DNA of 64,000 nucleotides from an uncultured Rhodospirillales bacterium (GTDB lineage Bacteria; Pseudomonadota; Alphaproteobacteria; CACIAM-22H2). Positions 45,354 to 55,143 of the stretch are shown piece after piece. The position numbers and the translations under genes were made by a program. The notes below the pieces were generated by a model that searched no databases, was not told the DNA's origin, and saw only the letters and a program-made list of their open reading frames with translations. The DNA lies in the NCBI GenBank assembly GCA_937926175.1, contig CALANV010000057.1:1-64000 (forward strand). The letters are read 5' to 3'. The number at the start of each line of letters is the position of its first letter. Position 1 is the first letter of the stretch.

Positions 45354-46541
45354 ATGTCCCTGATCGTCGATTCCGCCCAGCTCGCCGCCTTCTGCGACCG
45401 GGTCGCAAAGGCCGATTTCATCACCGTCGATACCGAGTTCATGCGGGAGCGGACCTATTGGCCGCAGCTCTGTCTCGTCCAGGTTGCAGGACCCGACGAG
45501 GCCGCCGCCATCGACCCGCTCGCCCCCGGCATCGATCTGTCCCCCTTGTTTGCCCTGCTCACGAACGAGCGCCTGCTCAAGGTCTTTCACGCCGGACGGC
45601 AGGACATCGAGATCTTCTTCCACCTGACCGGGCGCATCCCCAAGCCGCTGTTCGATACGCAGGTCGCGGCAATGGTGTGCGGCTTCGGCGACTCGGTGTC
45701 GTACGAGACGCTAGCAGCCCAGCTTGCGGGCGCCCGGATCGACAAGTCCGTCCGCTTCACCGACTGGTCGGCGCGTCCACTGACTGATCGTCAGATCGCC
45801 TATGCGCTGGCCGACGTCACGCATCTGCGCAAGGTCTATCTCGTCCTGGCCAAACGCCTGATCAGCTCCGGGCGGGCGCACTGGCTGCAGGAAGAGATGG
45901 AAACCCTGCTCGATCCTAACACCTACCGCCTCGAGCCCGACGAGGCATGGCGCCGCCTGAAGCCGAAATCGAGCAATCCGCGCCTCCTGGCGGTTCTGCG
46001 CGAGGTGGCGAGCTGGCGGGAACGCGAGGCGCAACGGCGCGACATCCCGCGCAATCGCCTGCTGCGCGACGAATCGGTGATGGACATCGCCGCGCATGCC
46101 CCGACCACGGTTGAGGAGCTGTCGCGCCTGCGCGGCCTCTCGAAAAGCCTTGCCGAGGGCCGCATGGGCCAGGAGATTCTGGCTGCGGTCGCCCGCGGAC
46201 TCGCCGTGCCGGAGGACCAGGCGCCTGTCGTGCCCCCGCCTGTCGAGCTTCCGGGCGGCCCCGGCCCCGTCGTCGAACTGCTAAAAGTGCTGCTGAAAAT
46301 GAAATGCGAGCGCCAGCAGGTGGCACAGAAGCTGGTTGCCTCGACCGCGGATCTCGAGCGCATCGCGGCCGACGATCATGCGCCGGTTCCGGCGCTGCAG
46401 GGCTGGCGGCGCGAGCTGTTCGGCGAGGATGCGCTGGCCCTCAAGCAGGGACGCCTTGCCCTCACCATGAAGGGCAAGCGGATCGTGCTGATGCGCCTCG
46501 ACCAGAACGATACGGTCGGCCCCAAGCTGGTCCGCGCCTGA
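45354..46541 (+). CDS. rnd: Ribonuclease D
   Basis: A 395-residue 3'-5' exoribonuclease. The DEDDy exonuclease domain begins DFITVDTEFMRERTYWPQ (first D and E of the motif), continues VFHAGRQDIEIFF and QIAYALADVTHLRKVY, and is followed by an HRDC domain (about 205-285). It trims tRNA precursors and other structured RNAs. It is divergent from aspS by 144 bases and convergent with ppx. Confidence 0.94.
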   Translation: MSLIVDSAQLAAFCDRVAKADFITVDTEFMRERTYWPQLCLVQVAGPDEAAAIDPLAPGIDLSPLFALLTNERLLKVFHAGRQDIEIFFHLTGRIPKPLFDTQVAAMVCGFGDSVSYETLAAQLAGARIDKSVRFTDWSARPLTDRQIAYALADVTHLRKVYLVLAKRLISSGRAHWLQEEMETLLDPNTYRLEPDEAWRRLKPKSSNPRLLAVLREVASWREREAQRRDIPRNRLLRDESVMDIAAHAPTTVEELSRLRGLSKSLAEGRMGQEILAAVARGLAVPEDQAPVVPPPVELPGGPGPVVELLKVLLKMKCERQQVAQKLVASTADLERIAADDHAPVPALQGWRRELFGEDALALKQGRLALTMKGKRIVLMRLDQNDTVGPKLVRA

Positions 46542-46590
46542 CGCACCGTTTGCCGCCGAACGCCCGGATCTCTCGTCCGGATCCGGACGG

Positions 46591-48105
46591 TCACGATCTT
46601 ACGAGCTTGATGGCCGATTTTTTGTCGAGCGCCCGGGCGAGCGCGTCGAAGCGCCGCTCCACCGCCTCGCCAATCAGGGCGCGATGGCGGGCCGGCACAT
46701 GGAGACTGAGCATACCGCCTTCCGGCTTGAGCCGGATCTGCCGCAGCACAACGCTGCTGCCTGCCGACAGCGTATGAGCAAAGCGGAGACCGAGGCCGAG
46801 GAGATAGGCCTCGCGCGCTTGCTCCTCGTCCAGGAGGTGCCAGGCCGGGCGCGTCACCGCCCCTTCGGCCGCCCCCTCGTATCGCGTGTACACCGCCAGG
46901 GCAAGAAACGCGCGGCCCGGATGATCGATGCCGGTAAGCGGCATGCGCAGGACACGCAGAAACGCGATTTCGGCGCGGTAGTCGGGATGCTCGTTCCAGG
47001 CAATGTCGCTGACCAAAGACGCCGCGAATCGCAAACGGCGACGAGCCGCGTCCGCCGGCTTCAGGATAGGTTCGACCCAATCGCACAGCAATTCCCCGTC
47101 GATCGGGAAACGCGCGTTGGCCTTCGCGATCTCACGGCACGCGGCGATCAACGGGTCGAGGTGCCGCAGGGTCGGCCTCAGCTCATCAAACAAACACCCC
47201 TCACGCAACCCCATCGCCGAGAACACGAGTTCACTCGGCCGGGCGCGGCGCAACAGCCGGGCGAGCACCAGGGCCGCCAGCGGTAGCGCCTCGAGGCGCT
47301 TGCGCGGGGCATTGGTCAGCCGTTCGAGCGACTCGCGGCTCAACCCGGCGATCAGGTCGAGGAAATCCTCCGCCTCGGCACGCTTCACCGTGTAATGGTG
47401 GATGACGCGGAGCGGATATCCCTCATGCGCCATGTGGACGCGCGCGATTGCCCGCCATGCGCCGCCAACCGCATAGAAGCGGCGGCCCTGGACCCGGCTG
47501 AGCCACCTGATTTGATCGAGATGGCTGTCGATATGCTCACGGAGCTTGCCCCGTCCACGCTCCGCCAGTTCGCGCAGCCGCAGCGGACCGAACGGCAGCG
47601 TATCGTGCTCGCGCGGTTCCCCCCGATCCAGACGCACGATCTCGAGGCTGCCGCCGCCGAGGTCGCCTGCCATACCGTCGGCATCCGGAATGCCGGAAAT
47701 GACGCCGAGTGCGGCGAGACGCGCCTCCTCCGCGCCGTCCAGGACGGTAACCTTGAGCCCGGTATGGCGCCGCACCTCCTTCACGAAGGCAGGCCCATCC
47801 CTGGCGTCGCGCAAGGCCGCCGTCCCGACGACCTTGAGACGCCTGACGCCCATGGATTCCGCGAGCGCGGCGAAGCGTGCGAGATTGTGCAAGGCAAGCT
47901 CCGCACCGGCCGGATTGAGCATGCCGGTCTGCTCCAACCCGCGTCCGAGCCCGCAGAGCACCTTTTCGTTGAAGAGCGGGTGCGGAATACGCGACAGACC
48001 GTCGAAAACGACCAGGCGAATGGAGTTCGACCCGATATCGATGACGCCGATGCGATGCCCGTTATCGGGTCGCGCCGCGATCTTCGCCCGGCTCTGGCGC
48101 GGCAT
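46591..48105 (-). CDS. ppx: Exopolyphosphatase / guanosine pentaphosphatase (Ppx/GppA)
   Basis: A 504-residue ASKHA-fold enzyme with GVIDIGSNSIRLVVFDG and the phosphate loop DLGGGSLEIVRLDRG, plus a C-terminal helical HD-like half. It degrades polyphosphate and possibly pppGpp. It starts only three bases after the ppk stop, so synthesis and breakdown of polyphosphate share a transcript. Confidence 0.92.
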   Translation of the reverse strand: MPRQSRAKIAARPDNGHRIGVIDIGSNSIRLVVFDGLSRIPHPLFNEKVLCGLGRGLEQTGMLNPAGAELALHNLARFAALAESMGVRRLKVVGTAALRDARDGPAFVKEVRRHTGLKVTVLDGAEEARLAALGVISGIPDADGMAGDLGGGSLEIVRLDRGEPREHDTLPFGPLRLRELAERGRGKLREHIDSHLDQIRWLSRVQGRRFYAVGGAWRAIARVHMAHEGYPLRVIHHYTVKRAEAEDFLDLIAGLSRESLERLTNAPRKRLEALPLAALVLARLLRRARPSELVFSAMGLREGCLFDELRPTLRHLDPLIAACREIAKANARFPIDGELLCDWVEPILKPADAARRRLRFAASLVSDIAWNEHPDYRAEIAFLRVLRMPLTGIDHPGRAFLALAVYTRYEGAAEGAVTRPAWHLLDEEQAREAYLLGLGLRFAHTLSAGSSVVLRQIRLKPEGGMLSLHVPARHRALIGEAVERRFDALARALDKKSAIKLVRS

Positions 48106-48108
48106 GCG

Positions 48109-50256
48109 TTACGTCTTGAACAGATGCTTCGGCGAGGCCGCGTCGGCCTTGCGGAGGGCCTTGCCGCGACCGGACAGACTGGGATTGGTCATGAAGAACT
48201 TGTGCGCGCTGAAACTGTCGGCCTCGGCGCGCATGCGCGTGTAGCTGCCATCGGGACCGAGGATCCAGGAATTGGCGACGTCGCGCAGATTCGCGACCAT
48301 GATCTGGTCCTGGATCTGCTGATGCACCGTCGGATTTTCGATCGGCACGAAGGTCTCGACACGCCAGTCGAGATTGCGGGGCATCCAGTCCGCCGAGGAG
48401 ATGAACACCTTCGACTGCGGGCTCGGCAGGCCGTGCCCGGCACCAAAACAGGCAATCCGGCCGTGTTCGAGAAACCGGCCGACAATGCTCTTCACCCGGA
48501 TATTCTCGGAAAGACCCGGCACACCGGGCCGCAGGCAGCAGATGCCGCGAACGATGAGATCGATCGATACCCCGGCCTGGCTTGCCCGATACAGAGCCTC
48601 GATGATGGTGGGGTCCACCAGGGCGTTCATCTTGGCCCAGATTGCAGCCGGCCGGCCGGCCTTCGCATGGGCGATCTCGTCTTCGATCAACTCCATGAGG
48701 CGCCGCCGCAACGTCACCGGCGCATAGGCGATCTTCTCCATTTCGTCGGGGCGCGCGTAGCCGGTCATGAAATTGAAGAGCCGGGCCGCATCGTGACACA
48801 GGGCCGGATCGGACGAGAAAAACGAGAGATCCGTGTACACACGCGCCGTGACCGGATGGTAGTTCCCAGTGCCATAGTGGACATACGAGCGCAGCGCACC
48901 GCCCTCGCGCCGGACCACCAGAGAGATCTTGGCGTGAGTCTTCAGCTCGATGAACCCGTAAACGACCTGTGCGCCGGCGCGTTCCAGATCGCGCGCCCAG
49001 CGGATATTCGCCTCCTCATCGAACCGCGCCTTGAGCTCCACCATCGCCGTTACGGACTTACCCGCCTCGGCGGCCTCGATCAGCGCGCGAACGATCGGCG
49101 AGTTCTCCGACGTGCGATACAGCGTCTGCTTGATCGCCACCACGGCCGGATCGCGGGCAGCCTGACGAATGAACTGCACGACGACGTCGAAGCTCTCATA
49201 GGGATGGTGGACGACGATGTCCTTCTGACGGATCGCCGCGAAACAGTCGCCGCCGTAGTCTCGGATGCGTTCCGGGAAACGCGGATTGTAGGGCGGAAAA
49301 ACGAGGTCCGGCCGCTCGTCGATGATCAGTTGCTGGGTATCCGCCAATCCGAGCAGGCCATCGAGGCGAAACACGTCGTCCGGACTCACGTTCAGCTGAT
49401 CGATGACGAACGCCAGCAGATCCTCGGGCATCTGCACGTTGACCTTCAGCCGGATGACCGAACCGCGCCGCCGGCGCTTGAGCGCCGTCTCGAAGTGACG
49501 CACGAGATCCTCGGCCTCTTCCTCGATCTCGACCTCGCTGTCGCGGACGATACGAAAACGCCCCTGCCCTCGAACGTCGAAACCCGGAAACAACCGGTCG
49601 AGATAAAGGCTGATCAGATCCTCGAGCGGCAGGAAACGGATCGCTGCGCCCGGCAACCGGATGAACCGGTCGATTTGATGCGGCAGCGGCAGAAGTGCGC
49701 GCAACGGCTTGCCATCCGACCGGCGGACCAGTTGAAGCGCAAGCGCAAACCCCTTGTTCGGGATGAACGGAAACGGATGCGCCGGATCGATCGCGAGCGG
49801 CGTCAGCACCAGAAACACGGTATCCAGGAACCGACCTTCAAGCCAGCGCCGGTCGTCTTCGGTGAGTTCGTCCGGGGCGACAACCGCCACGCCGGCCTTG
49901 CGCAGCTCCGCCTTGAGCTGATTCCAGCAGAGCTGCTGGGCGGCCATGAGTCTGCCCGCACGCCGGTTGATTTCGGCGAGCTGCTGGGCCGGCGTCAGGC
50001 CGTCCTGGCTCGGCGTCGACACGCCGGCCGCGACCTGGCTCTTCAGCCCCGCGACCCGCACCATGTAGAACTCGTCAAGATTGCTGGCCGAAATCGACAG
50101 GAAGCGGAGGCGTTCCAGCAGCGGATGTCTTTCGTTGTACGCCTCTTCCAGGACACGCTCGTTGAATGCGAGCCACGACAGCTCACGATTGATGAAACGC
50201 ACCTCGGGACGAACGTCGCTCCCGATCGGCGTGGATGGGAAAATCTGCGTCGCCAC
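48109..50256 (-). CDS. ppk: Polyphosphate kinase 1
   Basis: A 715-residue PPK1 that polymerises the gamma phosphate of ATP. Seen in order: N-terminal FINRELSWLAFNERVLEEA, the middle ATP-grip region VVAIKQTLYRTSENSPIV, the phosphorylated-His motif YGTGNYHPVTARVYTDLSFF, and KVFISSADWMPRNLDWRVE near the end. I prefer GTG 50256, which has AAGGAAG five bases upstream, to the TTG at 50280. It is the first gene of the ppk-ppx pair. Confidence 0.94.
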   Translation of the reverse strand: MATQIFPSTPIGSDVRPEVRFINRELSWLAFNERVLEEAYNERHPLLERLRFLSISASNLDEFYMVRVAGLKSQVAAGVSTPSQDGLTPAQQLAEINRRAGRLMAAQQLCWNQLKAELRKAGVAVVAPDELTEDDRRWLEGRFLDTVFLVLTPLAIDPAHPFPFIPNKGFALALQLVRRSDGKPLRALLPLPHQIDRFIRLPGAAIRFLPLEDLISLYLDRLFPGFDVRGQGRFRIVRDSEVEIEEEAEDLVRHFETALKRRRRGSVIRLKVNVQMPEDLLAFVIDQLNVSPDDVFRLDGLLGLADTQQLIIDERPDLVFPPYNPRFPERIRDYGGDCFAAIRQKDIVVHHPYESFDVVVQFIRQAARDPAVVAIKQTLYRTSENSPIVRALIEAAEAGKSVTAMVELKARFDEEANIRWARDLERAGAQVVYGFIELKTHAKISLVVRREGGALRSYVHYGTGNYHPVTARVYTDLSFFSSDPALCHDAARLFNFMTGYARPDEMEKIAYAPVTLRRRLMELIEDEIAHAKAGRPAAIWAKMNALVDPTIIEALYRASQAGVSIDLIVRGICCLRPGVPGLSENIRVKSIVGRFLEHGRIACFGAGHGLPSPQSKVFISSADWMPRNLDWRVETFVPIENPTVHQQIQDQIMVANLRDVANSWILGPDGSYTRMRAEADSFSAHKFFMTNPSLSGRGKALRKADAASPKHLFKT

Positions 50257-50389
50257 CGTCGCTTCCTTTCCGGGCCGCAAGCCGGGTCAAGCACCGCGCG
50301 ACCACCGGAATTCGATACGCGCCCATATAGCACAGCAACCGTTACCGTGCTATTAGGCCCGGGTACCGTATCGCTTGGCGAGCCGCGCC

Positions 50390-50923
50390 GTGCCTCCGAA
50401 AGGCAAGAAGGACTTGCTGCTATTGCGGCACGCGAAGTCGAGCTGGGACGACCCTGCCCTGGACGACTTCAATCGGCCGCTGGCCAAGCGCGGCCGCAGG
50501 GCTGCTCTTCGTATGGCCGAGTGGCTTGCCGAACGCCAGGTTCGGCCCGGGCTCGTCCTGTGTTCCCCGGCGACGCGTACACGCGAGACCTTATCCCTGA
50601 TCCAGCCGGCCTTGGGAACCGACATCACTGTCCGGTACGAAGGCAGGCTGTACCTGGCGGAGGCAGAAGATCTGCTGCACCGGCTACGGGAGGTCGATAC
50701 GGATGTGGGCTGCGTCCTGCTCATCGGCCACAATCCCGGCCTGCAGGAACTGGCCATCACGTTGGCATCGGATGAGAAAAAGCCCGAGCGCGTGCGCCTT
50801 GCCGAGAAGTTTCCTACCGCTGCACTCGCCTGGTTTCGCCTGAACACCTCACGATGGAGCGCACTGCGCCCCGAGAATGGGGAACTCGTCGCATTCATCA
50901 CACCGGCCGATCTGCCGGAATAG
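50390..50923 (+). CDS. SixA-type histidine phosphatase
   Basis: A 177-residue histidine-phosphatase-superfamily protein: LLLLRHAKSSWDD with the catalytic RH, VLCSPATRTRETL, and the second His in LLIGHNPGLQELA. SixA removes phosphate from phosphohistidine domains. Only GTG (50390) or TTG (50375) is available as start; GTG is preferred by length. It is divergent from ppk and converges on the CYTH-CHAD gene. Confidence 0.87.
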   Translation: MPPKGKKDLLLLRHAKSSWDDPALDDFNRPLAKRGRRAALRMAEWLAERQVRPGLVLCSPATRTRETLSLIQPALGTDITVRYEGRLYLAEAEDLLHRLREVDTDVGCVLLIGHNPGLQELAITLASDEKKPERVRLAEKFPTAALAWFRLNTSRWSALRPENGELVAFITPADLPE

Positions 50924-50947
50924 GTTTCTCAAAACCGGCCTGGCAAC

Positions 50948-52495
50948 CTACTTCCAGAGCGGTCTGGCCGCCCGGAAAGCATCCCAAGCGTCCGGCAGGC
51001 GCTCGAGACCGGCGGCCGTCTGGCAGGCACTCCAGCCAAGCACCGCTCCCGCGGCGCGAGCGAAGCGGGCCGGGGCCGGCTCCGAGCGGCCCCCGCGTTC
51101 GAGATCAGCCACGAGCCTGTGGGCCACCGCACCGTCATTGAGCGCGCCAAGACAGTCCTGGATCTCGACAAGCGACGCCAGGTAGCTGCGCGCCACCTTG
51201 GCACGAAATACGCCGCGGAAGAATTCCCCCGCATAGCGCAGCTTCTTGGCACGGATGCGCAGCGCGTGAAGTCCGGCCTCATCGAGATTCTCGAGATCGC
51301 GTCCAGCCTTGCGCAGTTTGCGATGCAGGCGCTTGAGAACGGTGCGCGCGAAGCCCCGAACCGACTGCCCGGCAATACCATCCGATGCCGTCAGCCAATC
51401 CCGGCCCTCGATCCATGCCTCGATCATGAGAAGTGTGTCCGTGTATTCTCGGCTGTTCAGGGTCGTCACCACGGCGTTGCGCGCCGCCGTGCGGGCGTCC
51501 TCGACGACAGAGACGAACGCCGCCAACCCAGCATTCCCCGGAAGATGTGCACGCATGGGATACAGGGTGTCCTCGAGAATCACGTCGAGTTCGCGGGCAC
51601 GGGCACATTGCCGCGCAATCCATCGCAACCTTTGCCCGATGCGCCGGCGCTCGCCCGCCGGCAGCATCGGGCCGAACACCGACAGGGCCGAACGGAAACG
51701 GCGAATCGCGACCCGGAGCTGATGCACGCCTTCGACAGTTGGTTCAGCCCGGACGCTCGCTTCGTTCGTGCGCAGATGCAGCAGGCAATTGCGTGCAATG
51801 CTCTGAAACGCCTGCCCAGCCGTCATAGCCGGGTCAAGCCGGACCGGATCGGCCTTGCGGGGCGGCGGATGCACATTGGCGGCAAGCGCGTAACCACGCT
51901 CCGCCCTGCTCAACGGCTCGATCGACAAGGGAACGCGCCGGTTCAGCTCCTGTGCGAGCTTGTACACGCTCGCGACCTGTCCGGACTTGAGCTCGAGTTC
52001 CGCTTCGCACACCGGAACACGACCGTGGCTGGTATGGATCTCGCCGATATCGACCGCCAGTTCGATCACGCTGCCGTCGACCTCGAGTGGCGTCACCGAT
52101 CGCGTAATCTCGGTGACGAAAATCGGCGCTAGCCGGTCGCCGATGTTACCTTTCACGATCCGGCGGACGTGCCGATCGTCAATGTCGCGTAGATCCGGGG
52201 CCGTTCCATCAAGCTCGCGTTCCCATTCGTGGCGCGCGAGAATGCTCCGCTCGGCATTGGCCACCAGTTTCACCGTCTGAATGCACCGCGCGCCGATCTG
52301 ACGTACGCACAGGGCCGCACGTTGCCGCCGCAGACGAAAATCGGGCGTATCGAAATAGGTCGACAGGAGGCGCTGGGTCGTACGTCGTCCCTGCCTGAAC
52401 TTGCACAACAGGGGATCGCGCAGCAAACGCTTTGCCACCACCGGGTCGAGCCGGAGCGTAAGCTCGATCTCCATGGGATCGCCGACGTCGGTCAT
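50948..52495 (-). CDS. CYTH and CHAD domain protein
   Basis: A 515-residue protein: an N-terminal CYTH (triphosphate tunnel) domain (about 1-205; EIELTLRL, LLSTYFDTPDFRLRR, HEWERELDG, CEAELELKSG) and a C-terminal His-rich helical CHAD domain (about 225-500; HLRTNEASVRAEPTVEGVHQLRVAIRRFRSAL). CHAD domains bind polyphosphate granules, which fits the ppk-ppx neighbourhood. In the ExExK motif the Lys position is Thr (E9-x-E11-x-T13), so triphosphatase activity may be altered. Confidence 0.9.
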   Translation of the reverse strand: MTDVGDPMEIELTLRLDPVVAKRLLRDPLLCKFRQGRRTTQRLLSTYFDTPDFRLRRQRAALCVRQIGARCIQTVKLVANAERSILARHEWERELDGTAPDLRDIDDRHVRRIVKGNIGDRLAPIFVTEITRSVTPLEVDGSVIELAVDIGEIHTSHGRVPVCEAELELKSGQVASVYKLAQELNRRVPLSIEPLSRAERGYALAANVHPPPRKADPVRLDPAMTAGQAFQSIARNCLLHLRTNEASVRAEPTVEGVHQLRVAIRRFRSALSVFGPMLPAGERRRIGQRLRWIARQCARARELDVILEDTLYPMRAHLPGNAGLAAFVSVVEDARTAARNAVVTTLNSREYTDTLLMIEAWIEGRDWLTASDGIAGQSVRGFARTVLKRLHRKLRKAGRDLENLDEAGLHALRIRAKKLRYAGEFFRGVFRAKVARSYLASLVEIQDCLGALNDGAVAHRLVADLERGGRSEPAPARFARAAGAVLGWSACQTAAGLERLPDAWDAFRAARPLWK

Positions 52496-52835
52496 GTGCC
52501 AGGTCTCGCCAACATCGCGCCCCCAATTCGATCCGCGCTCCGTACGGCAGCTTACCGACTCTAGCCAAGAGAGCCGGGTACCGACAACGTACGGGCATGA
52601 GACCTTCTGCCTACAGATGATCCGAAGTTGGACCGATCGTTCTCACCCCGGATGTCGCGCCTCTGCCGCACGAGCCACCCATCCAAAGTACCGCTTTGGA
52701 AGCAACGCGGACACGCTCGACAAAACAGCGGCCTTCGTCAAGTGCGGCGGTGACGTCTGGTCAAAGGAACCAAGTCAAGTTCGAGCCCCCCGAAAACGTG
52801 ACCGTCAGGCCCCCAAAGACGAAATCGCTCAACGC
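52496..52835. other. 340-bp gap with one short hairpin
   Basis: No gene is seen between the CYTH-CHAD and FAA-hydrolase genes. TCCAAAG-TACCG-CTTTGGA (52682-52700) is a 7-bp perfect dyad without T-run. The promoter of the CYTH-CHAD gene (minus strand) is expected in the left part but no strong boxes were found. Confidence 0.5.
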
Positions 52836-53696
52836 TCAAGCGGCGAGACTGACGGCGATCTCCATCTCGCCGATGCCGTCGAAGCGGGCGGCCATGCGGT
52901 CGCCCGGTACGACCGGCCCGACGCCTTCGGGCGTGCCGGTCAGCAGCACATCGCCCGGATGCAGCGTGTAGTAGGAGGAACACCACTCGATGAGCTGCGG
53001 GATACCGATGACGAGATCGCGCGTATTCGCGCTCTGCCTCACCTCGCCGTTGACCGTCAGCTCGAACGACAGCCGGGTCGGATCCGGAATCTCGTCGGCC
53101 GTCACCAGCCACGGGCCAAGCACCGTGTAGCTGTCGATAGACTTGCGCATCGACCGTTCCTCCGGGCCGCGGAGCGTCATATCCAAGCCGATGGCGTAGC
53201 CGGCGACGTACTTCAGCGCATCCTCGCGCGACACCTTGTTGCAGGTGCGGCCGATGATGACCGCCAGCTCGATCTCGTGGTCATTGCGCCGGTCAGGGAA
53301 GCGGATCTTGACCCCCTCGCCGGGACCGACGAGCGAACTGACCGCCTTCAGGAAGATGCCGACTTCCTCGATCTTCTTGACGTGGTGACGAGCGAAGGTG
53401 GCCGGATCGGCCTCGGCCTCCTGGAAATGTTTCAAGTAGTTGACGGGCGCTGCCGCGATCTTGGAGGGATTGGCGACGGGGCTGAGCAGCGTCACCGACG
53501 TCAGGGGCATGCGCCGGGCACTGCCGCGCAGTCTGCCGATCTCCTCGACGACGCGCGGTAAATTGGCAATCAGCAAGTCGCCGATCGGCAGCGGCCACCG
53601 GACCGGTGGCAGAACCTTGATTGCGTCGGTGACGTCGAGGATCTCGTCTCCTTCCACCACGCCGAGGCGATTGTTGTCGAAACGGCAGATACGCAT
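52836..53696 (-). CDS. Fumarylacetoacetate hydrolase family protein
   Basis: A 286-residue FAH-fold enzyme. Metal ligands lie in DHEIELAVIIGR (ExE) and the Asp of GLDMTLRGPEER; LHPGDVLLTGTPEGVGPVVPGD closes the fold. Members cleave or isomerise C-C bonds of 2-keto acids in aromatic and sugar-acid catabolism; the substrate is not clear. ATG 53696 has GGGAG about eight bases upstream, so the 37 upstream codons are dropped. Confidence 0.88.
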   Translation of the reverse strand: MRICRFDNNRLGVVEGDEILDVTDAIKVLPPVRWPLPIGDLLIANLPRVVEEIGRLRGSARRMPLTSVTLLSPVANPSKIAAAPVNYLKHFQEAEADPATFARHHVKKIEEVGIFLKAVSSLVGPGEGVKIRFPDRRNDHEIELAVIIGRTCNKVSREDALKYVAGYAIGLDMTLRGPEERSMRKSIDSYTVLGPWLVTADEIPDPTRLSFELTVNGEVRQSANTRDLVIGIPQLIEWCSSYYTLHPGDVLLTGTPEGVGPVVPGDRMAARFDGIGEMEIAVSLAA

Positions 53697-54335
53697 CAAA
53701 GAGCTCCCTTGTTTTGAGGGGCACACGGCGTCGCGGCGGCCGGAGAACGCGGAAGCCCACCCGGCGTCATACCGCACGTTCACTGATTGGATCGGTACCG
53801 CCGGCACGGCGAACGTGAATCATCTTCATGTCGAACTGACCGGCCCGCATCTGGCACCGCATGCCGCCTCTCTGACCGAACAGCGGGAAATGAAGGATCG
53901 CGATATGCGCGTCATCATACATTTCCTCCCCTCGTTCCGGCCACGTGTCCGTGGCGTGTCTTCATTGGACCGATGTCACCCGAGTCGGGAGCCGGCACCA
54001 CCGACGCCGGCACCGCATGTCCTCACTGCGTCACGTAATTCGATGACGCGGCGCACCAGATGCCGCAATTCCTGTGCCGAGCGCTTGCGACCGGCTCGGT
54101 GATCCCGGACAGGCTCTTCCGGCCGACCGGAGTGTCCGCTGGTAGCGAACCGTTCGCGCTCAGCGCACGTCACGCTTCCTCGGCAAGTTTGTTCTCCTCG
54201 ACGCGACCGGCACAACATTGCGCAACGCCCCCGTGGCATCGCCCCAGCATGGCACCCCGCAACGGTCGGCCGCACGCCCATGACGCCGGACCGGAGCGGA
54301 CGCACACGTATCGATACGAAAGCCCTGGTGGGGTG
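53697..54335. other. 639-bp gap without a recognisable gene
   Basis: Lies between the SDR and FAA-hydrolase genes, both on the minus strand. Several frames stay open on both strands (for example plus 53440-54102) but are Arg/Pro/Ala-rich shadows with no family pattern. I see no tRNA, terminator or strong promoter. It may hold the FAA-hydrolase promoter and decayed sequence. Confidence 0.5.
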
Positions 54336-55121
54336 CTAGAGGGTCCCGGGATAAGCGCCGCCGTCGAGAACGACGTTCTGGGCGGTGAAATAGCTGGCCT
54401 GGGCGCTGCAGATGAAGGCGCAGAACTGGCCGAACTCCTCCGGCGTGCCGAAACGGCCTGCCGGGTTTTGGCGCAGCCGCTCCTGGCGGACATCCTCGAC
54501 CGAGTGACCCGACGCCTTCGCGGCGGCCGCGAGCGTCGCCGCAAGCCGGTCGGTTTCAAACGGGCCCGGCAACAGATTGTTGATCGTCACGTTATGCCGC
54601 GCGACTTGCCGCGCCAGGCCGGCAACGAATCCGGTGAGCCCGGCACGTGCTCCATTCGACAGGCCGAGTATGGGTATCGGCGATTTCACTGACGTCGAGG
54701 TGATATTGACGATCCGGCCAAAGCGACGCGCGATCATTCCGTCCACCACGGACTTTATCAGCATGATGGGCGAGATCATGTTGGCGTTCAACGCCGCCTG
54801 CCAGTCCGCCTCGCTCCACTCGCGGAAATCGCCCGGCGGCGGACCACCAGCGTTGTTCACCAGGATGTCGGGCTCCGGGCAGGCGGCGAGCGCCGCCGCG
54901 CGTCCCTCGGGCGTGGTGATGTCCGCAGCGACGGTCTTTACCTCAACACCGGTCGCTGCGCGGATCTCCTCGGCCGTTGCCTCAAGGGCATCCTTGCCGC
55001 GCGCAACGATGGTCACGTTCACGCCTTCCCGCGCAAGCGCGAAGGCGCATCCCTTGCCCAGGCCTTTGCTTGCCGCACACACGAGCGCACGCTTGCCGGC
55101 AATACCGAGGTCCATCGCCAT
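54336..55121 (-). CDS. SDR family protein lacking the catalytic Tyr-Lys pair
   Basis: A 261-residue short-chain dehydrogenase-like protein with the cofactor site CAASKGLGKG (15-24) and NNAGG (89-93). The catalytic Ser (S142 in ITSTS) is kept, but where YxxxK should follow there is S155-N-G-A-R159. This matches a known BKR-like SDR subgroup with an imperfect catalytic tetrad. The activity is therefore uncertain. It is the last of the minus-strand block before a 639-bp gap. Confidence 0.85.
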   Translation of the reverse strand: MAMDLGIAGKRALVCAASKGLGKGCAFALAREGVNVTIVARGKDALEATAEEIRAATGVEVKTVAADITTPEGRAAALAACPEPDILVNNAGGPPPGDFREWSEADWQAALNANMISPIMLIKSVVDGMIARRFGRIVNITSTSVKSPIPILGLSNGARAGLTGFVAGLARQVARHNVTINNLLPGPFETDRLAATLAAAAKASGHSVEDVRQERLRQNPAGRFGTPEEFGQFCAFICSAQASYFTAQNVVLDGGAYPGTL

Positions 55122-55143
55122 CCCCTTCCCTTCGTTTCGAACG

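Noticed and set aside
47395..50775. A 1126-codon plus-strand open frame
   Set aside because: It is the antisense shadow of ppx and ppk; Arg/His/Asp-rich composition and no family pattern, while the minus strand encodes two complete, motif-bearing proteins.
53440..54102. A 220-codon plus-strand frame over the FAA-hydrolase start and the following gap
   Set aside because: First part is antisense to the FAA-hydrolase gene and the rest is Arg/Pro/Thr-rich without any motif.
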